From: a bacterium | GTDB taxonomy: Bacteria > Bacteroidota > Ignavibacteria > Kapaibacteriales > Kapaibacteriaceae | Assembly: GCA_020050895.1 (NCBI GenBank) | Contig: JAGVJW010000143.1 | Coordinates: forward strand, 1-9,786 | Direction: 5' to 3' | Length of the DNA: 9,786 bases | In this document: piece after piece, positions 7,301 to 9,786 of the stretch | How the letters are laid out: every line of letters begins with the position of its first letter | Numbering within the stretch: the stretch's first letter is position 1 | Made by a program: the position numbers and the translations under genes | The notes under the pieces: generated by a model | Seen by the model: only the letters and a program-made list of their open reading frames with translations | Database searches by the model: none | What the model was told of the DNA's origin: nothing

Positions 7301-8162
7301 AGCACAGGTTCCTCTTGGTGAGCTTGCCGAAATATCATACCGCCGAGGTCCGCAGAATATCAAGAGTGAGGATACCTTCCTGGATGGTTATGTGATTTTT
7401 GATAAAAAAATTGGGTATGCCGAAGTCGATGTAGTCGAAGAAGCCCAGCGCTTTATTCAAGCAAAAATGGATGCTGGCGAGTTCTCACTCCCCGCAGGAG
7501 TTACCTATAGGTTCACTGGCAACTATGAAAATCAGATACGTGCAACAAAACGTCTTGCCATTGTTATACCGATAAGCCTTATCTCCATTTTCATGCTGCT
7601 CTTTTTTCAGTTCAAGACAGTTACTGCCTCGGCCATTCACTTCTCTGGAATATTCGTTGCCTTTGCCGGTGGGTTTTTAATGATATGGCTCTATGGCCAG
7701 GGTTGGTTTATGAACTTTGACGTTGCCGGAGTAAACATGAGGGATTTATTCCAAATGCACACGATAAACCTCAGCGTGGCCGTGTGGGTTGGATTCATCG
7801 CTCTCTTTGGCATCGCTACAAACGATGGTGTAATCATGGGGACATACATTCACCAGGTCTTTGAAGGCCGAAAACCAAAGACTGTGGCAGAGGTTCGCGA
7901 ATCAGTAATGATAGCCGGCAAAAAACGTGTTAGGCCTGCTATGATGACTGCGGCCGTTGCCATCATTGCGCTCTTGCCTGTACTAACATCTACTGGGAAG
8001 GGGGCAGACATCATGGTACCCATGGCCATCCCAACGTTTGGAGGAATGATTATCCAGATCATGACCATGTTCGTCGTGCCCGTCTTTCAGGCTATATGGC
8101 GGGAAGGTGTAGCCCGCAAGATTGAGAAACACCAACTCAAAGAGATCACTGAGGCCCAATGA
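4317..8162 (+). CDS. cusA: CusA-type heavy-metal RND efflux pump (Cu(I)/Ag(I)), long form
   Basis: Inner-membrane proton-driven pump of the HME-RND family, 1281 residues against about 1047 for E. coli CusA. The first membrane segment is at about 13-33. The fourth carries GIAIAIGVMVDVGIIFVEN, with D431 matching the E. coli proton-relay D405. The three Cu(I)/Ag(I)-binding methionines of CusA (M573, M623, M672) align with M720 (LLMPTT), M770 (ISMFEN) and M872 (LIMLATG), so copper/silver is favoured over zinc or cobalt. Extra length includes four additional hydrophobic segments at about 539-641, about 53 residues between M770 and M872, and smaller inserts elsewhere; this long form is typical of Bacteroidota homologues. 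E. coli E939 and K984 appear replaced by N1169 (with D1170 next) and A1208, judged by eye. The downstream channel gene overlaps its stop codon, so the two are probably translationally coupled. Confidence 0.95.
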   Translation: MIKKLILYFLENKLITTIIVLIFIGWGVSTAPFNWKLDWFPRNPVPVDAIPDIGENQQIVYTEWMGRSPQDIENQITYPLTTSLLGIPGVKTIRSNSIFGLSEIYIIFNEDIEFYWARTRILEKLNSLPAGKLPDGVTPALGPDATALGQVYWYTLEGRDPKTGKPAGGWDPHELRTIQDFYVGYSLTSSGGVAEVAAIGGFVKEYQVDIDPIAMKEYNVDVAQIMDAVRKSNLDVGARTIEFNRAEYLVRGLGYIKNLEDLEKAVIVQHNNTPIRIKDVAKVHFGPETRRGGLDKGGAEATGAVVVARYAANPLEVIENVKKKITEISPGLPSKILPDGTVSKVTIVPFYDRAGLIKETLGTLESALEHEILISIIVVIVLVLNIRASIIISSLLPVAVLMAFIAMRLFKIDANVVALSGIAIAIGVMVDVGIIFVENIVRHLELPENHGARGRKLLTVIHEACVEVASAVITALSTTVVSFLPVFAMEAAEGKLFKPLAYTKTFALLASFVLGVVAVPALAHAVFSITFDKERTQKIWATITAALGVAFLIFYGNFLAISLILFGINNFLESKWPERFKKWVTWINTIIILLTIVYFLNEAWLPLGAQNSLIVNYLFVLALVGTVLGILMSIVHYYARVLQWCLTHKWQFLMVPTLTILFGMTTWLGFDKMFGFIADGGGAIGLNLRQTGGWKFASTTIPGVGKEFMPPLDEGSYLLMPTTMSHSGVEENIDVIRKLDSYVQRIPEVESVVGKWGRVNSALDPADISMFENTIMYKPEYVVNEDGHRMRFKVDDESFVLKDGTTYNPKKDEFRVVDRENLIPDDKGEYFRQWRDSVKSPDDIWKEIVKATNIPGITSAPQLQPIQVRLIMLATGMRAPVGIKVFGPNLEVIERVGLQLEKILQQVPSIESRTVFADRIVGKPYLEFAINRDEIARYGLTIQDMQTFIEVAIGGIKLSTTVEGRERFPVRVRYAREFRDNPEDVMKVLIPTPSGAQVPLGELAEISYRRGPQNIKSEDTFLDGYVIFDKKIGYAEVDVVEEAQRFIQAKMDAGEFSLPAGVTYRFTGNYENQIRATKRLAIVIPISLISIFMLLFFQFKTVTASAIHFSGIFVAFAGGFLMIWLYGQGWFMNFDVAGVNMRDLFQMHTINLSVAVWVGFIALFGIATNDGVIMGTYIHQVFEGRKPKTVAEVRESVMIAGKKRVRPAMMTAAVAIIALLPVLTSTGKGADIMVPMAIPTFGGMIIQIMTMFVVPVFQAIWREGVARKIEKHQLKEITEAQ

Positions 8163-9379
8163 GAACTAGGATGCAAAATATATTTATAGTCGTCATGCTC
8201 TTCTGTGGCACGCTTCCCATCGTAGCACAGACGTTGGACGACTATATCAAAATCGCTGCTGAGAACAACCCGGAACTGAAATCAGCATTTAATCAATACC
8301 TCGCAGCGCTCGAACGTGTGCCACAGGCAACTGCTCTGCCAGACCCTACGGCCATGTTCAGATCGTTCATTATTCCTGGCGATACCGGTGGGTCTACACA
8401 ACCTATCGGATTGGCCGTTGCACAGGAATTCCCTTGGCCTGGTCAGTTGAGTGCGCAAGGCAGTGCAGCCGAAGAGCTCGCAAAAGCCCGCTTCTCTGAA
8501 TTTGAGGAAATCAGAAACAAGTTGATCTTTGATGTCAAGTCAACCTACTACGAATATTATGTCCTTGAGGCTGCCATTCACATTACTCAAGAGAACATAA
8601 CATTGCTGCAAACATTTAAGGAGCTGGCAAACATTAAGCTTGAGTCCGCTCTGGGGAGTGCAGTAGACCTCTTGAGGGCAGAAATGGAACTTCAAGAATT
8701 TAACAATGATGTTCTGTATTTGAGTGACTCCAAGCTGCCCATTGAAACTCAGTTCAAGAAACTGCTGAACACCGATACATTACCGGTGTTTCAGGTACCG
8801 GATACGTTACGGACGCAACCTTTGACAGTTACTCAGAAGGTACTACTGGATTCTATCCTTGCAAAAAATCCAACACTTGCAAAGTACGACTACGAGATCA
8901 GCTCACTCGAGCAGGAAATCAAAGTGGCGGAAAAAATGGGCCTACCGTCGTTCAATTTAGGTGTGGCCATTACTAGCATTGCCAATCCCCCCGGTATGGT
9001 TATGCCTGAGATCGGCGTGCGTATCCCGATTTGGCGCAGCAAATACAATGCAATGGTTAAAGAGCGCCAGATTATGCAGACCATTGCAGCCGAAGAAAAG
9101 AGAAACCGCATCAACGAATTGAATGCCATGATGGAAGCCACTTGGCGGGATTATGCCAATGCTGAAAGAAGGGTAAAACTGTTCAGCAGGCTTTCCTCGC
9201 TTGCAACACAGGCACTCGACATTATCGTTTCCAAGTACTCAGCTGCCGGAACAGAATTCGAAGAGATTCTTCGAATGAACCGGCAACTACTTCGATATGA
9301 GCTTGAACTTGAAAGAGCCAGAGCCGAACAGAATACCACGATTTCCTACCTCAATTATCTAACCGGAAGACAGTTTTAA
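8159..9379 (+). CDS. TolC/CusC-family outer membrane efflux channel
   Basis: 406 residues. The ATG overlaps the cusA stop in an ATGA arrangement; an alternative ATG at 8171 would remove only MRTR. Residues 1 to about 24 form a signal peptide ending IVAQ. No lipobox cysteine is present, unlike the lipoprotein CusC of E. coli. The mature protein shows the two-fold outer-membrane-factor plan: LDDYIKIAAENNPELKSA opens the first repeat and LLDSILAKNPTLAKYDYEI the second, each followed by long amphipathic helices of the periplasmic tunnel. PEIGVRIPIW is a typical strand-plus-turn segment before the last helical hairpin. It should form the trimeric exit duct for the cusA and cusB products. It is somewhat shorter than E. 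coli TolC/CusC. Confidence 0.92.
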   Translation: MRTRMQNIFIVVMLFCGTLPIVAQTLDDYIKIAAENNPELKSAFNQYLAALERVPQATALPDPTAMFRSFIIPGDTGGSTQPIGLAVAQEFPWPGQLSAQGSAAEELAKARFSEFEEIRNKLIFDVKSTYYEYYVLEAAIHITQENITLLQTFKELANIKLESALGSAVDLLRAEMELQEFNNDVLYLSDSKLPIETQFKKLLNTDTLPVFQVPDTLRTQPLTVTQKVLLDSILAKNPTLAKYDYEISSLEQEIKVAEKMGLPSFNLGVAITSIANPPGMVMPEIGVRIPIWRSKYNAMVKERQIMQTIAAEEKRNRINELNAMMEATWRDYANAERRVKLFSRLSSLATQALDIIVSKYSAAGTEFEEILRMNRQLLRYELELERARAEQNTTISYLNYLTGRQF

Positions 9380-9380
9380 C

Positions 9381-9786
9381 ATGAAACTCATTGAAATCAT
9401 AAAAAGAAATAGAAAAAGAGCTCTCATCTACCTCGGTGTCTTAGTCTTGGGTGTTTTGTTGGGTTGGCTCTTCTTTGGAGGGTCGGAGTCGTCTACTTCA
9501 GACAAACTGACGGCAGATCACAGCGCAGCAGAACATAAACCAGGAACGGTATGGACGTGCTCCATGCACCCACAGATAAGGTCAGACAAACCCGGCTCAT
9601 GCCCTATCTGCGGCATGACTCTGATTCCGCTGGCCTCTGAAGAAACAACTGAAGATGGGTCTGCTAAATTCACAGTGAAACTTTCAGACGCGGCAATGAA
9701 AATTGCCGAAGTCACTGTTAGCACAGTGGAAATGAAAGCCCCTTACAAAGAAGTTTACCTACCTGGAAAAGTGATGCCAGACGAGC
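9381..9786 (+). CDS. cusB: CusB-type periplasmic adaptor (membrane fusion protein), 3'-truncated by the window
   Basis: ATG lies one base after the stop of the channel gene, and the frame stays open to the window end (135 complete codons). Residues about 14-33 form a single membrane anchor after a Lys/Arg-rich start. Residues 58-84 are a heavy-metal-binding domain of the YHS-like type found in many CusB proteins: WTCSMHPQIR then PGSCPICGM, with C60, M62, H63, C74, C77 and M79 as likely ligands. From about residue 95 the adaptor core begins (KFTVKLSDAAMKIAEVTVSTVE, then YLPGKVMPDE). In the Cus system the adaptor hands Cu(I)/Ag(I) to CusA and bridges pump and channel. The order A-C-B differs from cusCFBA of E. 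coli. A separate CusF is not seen; the Cys/Met domain may partly replace it, which is inference. Confidence 0.93.
   Translation, partial: MKLIEIIKRNRKRALIYLGVLVLGVLLGWLFFGGSESSTSDKLTADHSAAEHKPGTVWTCSMHPQIRSDKPGSCPICGMTLIPLASEETTEDGSAKFTVKLSDAAMKIAEVTVSTVEMKAPYKEVYLPGKVMPDE

Overview
This window is one continuous, all plus-strand copper/silver detoxification locus. It most likely comes from the Bacteroidota or a close relative (Bacteroidota/Chlorobiota group). Four things suggest this: a HYC_CC_PP-type small exported protein, a CusA of the long form (about 1280 residues) usual in that group, AT-rich leaders mostly lacking a Shine-Dalgarno, and one perfect TAnnTTTG -7-like box. The assignment to this group is inference. 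No phylogenetic marker gene is present.

Layout. Positions 1-1236 are the 3' part of a CopA/PcoA-type periplasmic multicopper oxidase. It carries a Met/Asp-rich repeat linker and the last cupredoxin domain, then is fused to a C-terminal beta-strand-rich domain that looks like a CopB/PcoB outer-membrane barrel. After a 135-bp gap, positions 1372-3618 encode a CopB-type P1B ATPase (CPH motif) with a long N-terminal histidine repeat tail. Positions 3624-3715 hold three 29-bp intergenic repeats with dyad symmetry. Positions 3783-4223 encode a small Cys-rich exported protein of the HYC_CC_PP family, probably starting at TTG. A stem-loop lies at 4253-4285. Then comes a tight operon: cusA (4317-8162), a TolC/CusC-like outer-membrane channel overlapping it by 4 bp (8159-9379), and the start of a cusB-like adaptor one base later (9381 to the window end), which opens with a heavy-metal-binding Cys/Met/His domain.

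How they fit together. The ATPase would move copper or silver from cytoplasm to periplasm. The multicopper oxidase would oxidise or sequester periplasmic Cu(I). The CusA-CusC-CusB-type tripartite pump would expel periplasmic Cu(I)/Ag(I) across the outer membrane. The small Cys-rich protein lies between the two export modules; its role is not established.

The parts are known families. The less ordinary points are the oxidase-barrel fusion, the 15-bp codon-phased minisatellites in two neighbouring genes (MKDMD in the oxidase, HDQHS/HDQQG in the ATPase), the 29-bp intergenic repeats whose spacers alternate AAGTT/AACTT, and a CusA with a block of four extra membrane segments. I see no clearly new defence or mobile system. 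No regulator, CusF-type chaperone, RNA gene, transposase or CRISPR array is visible.
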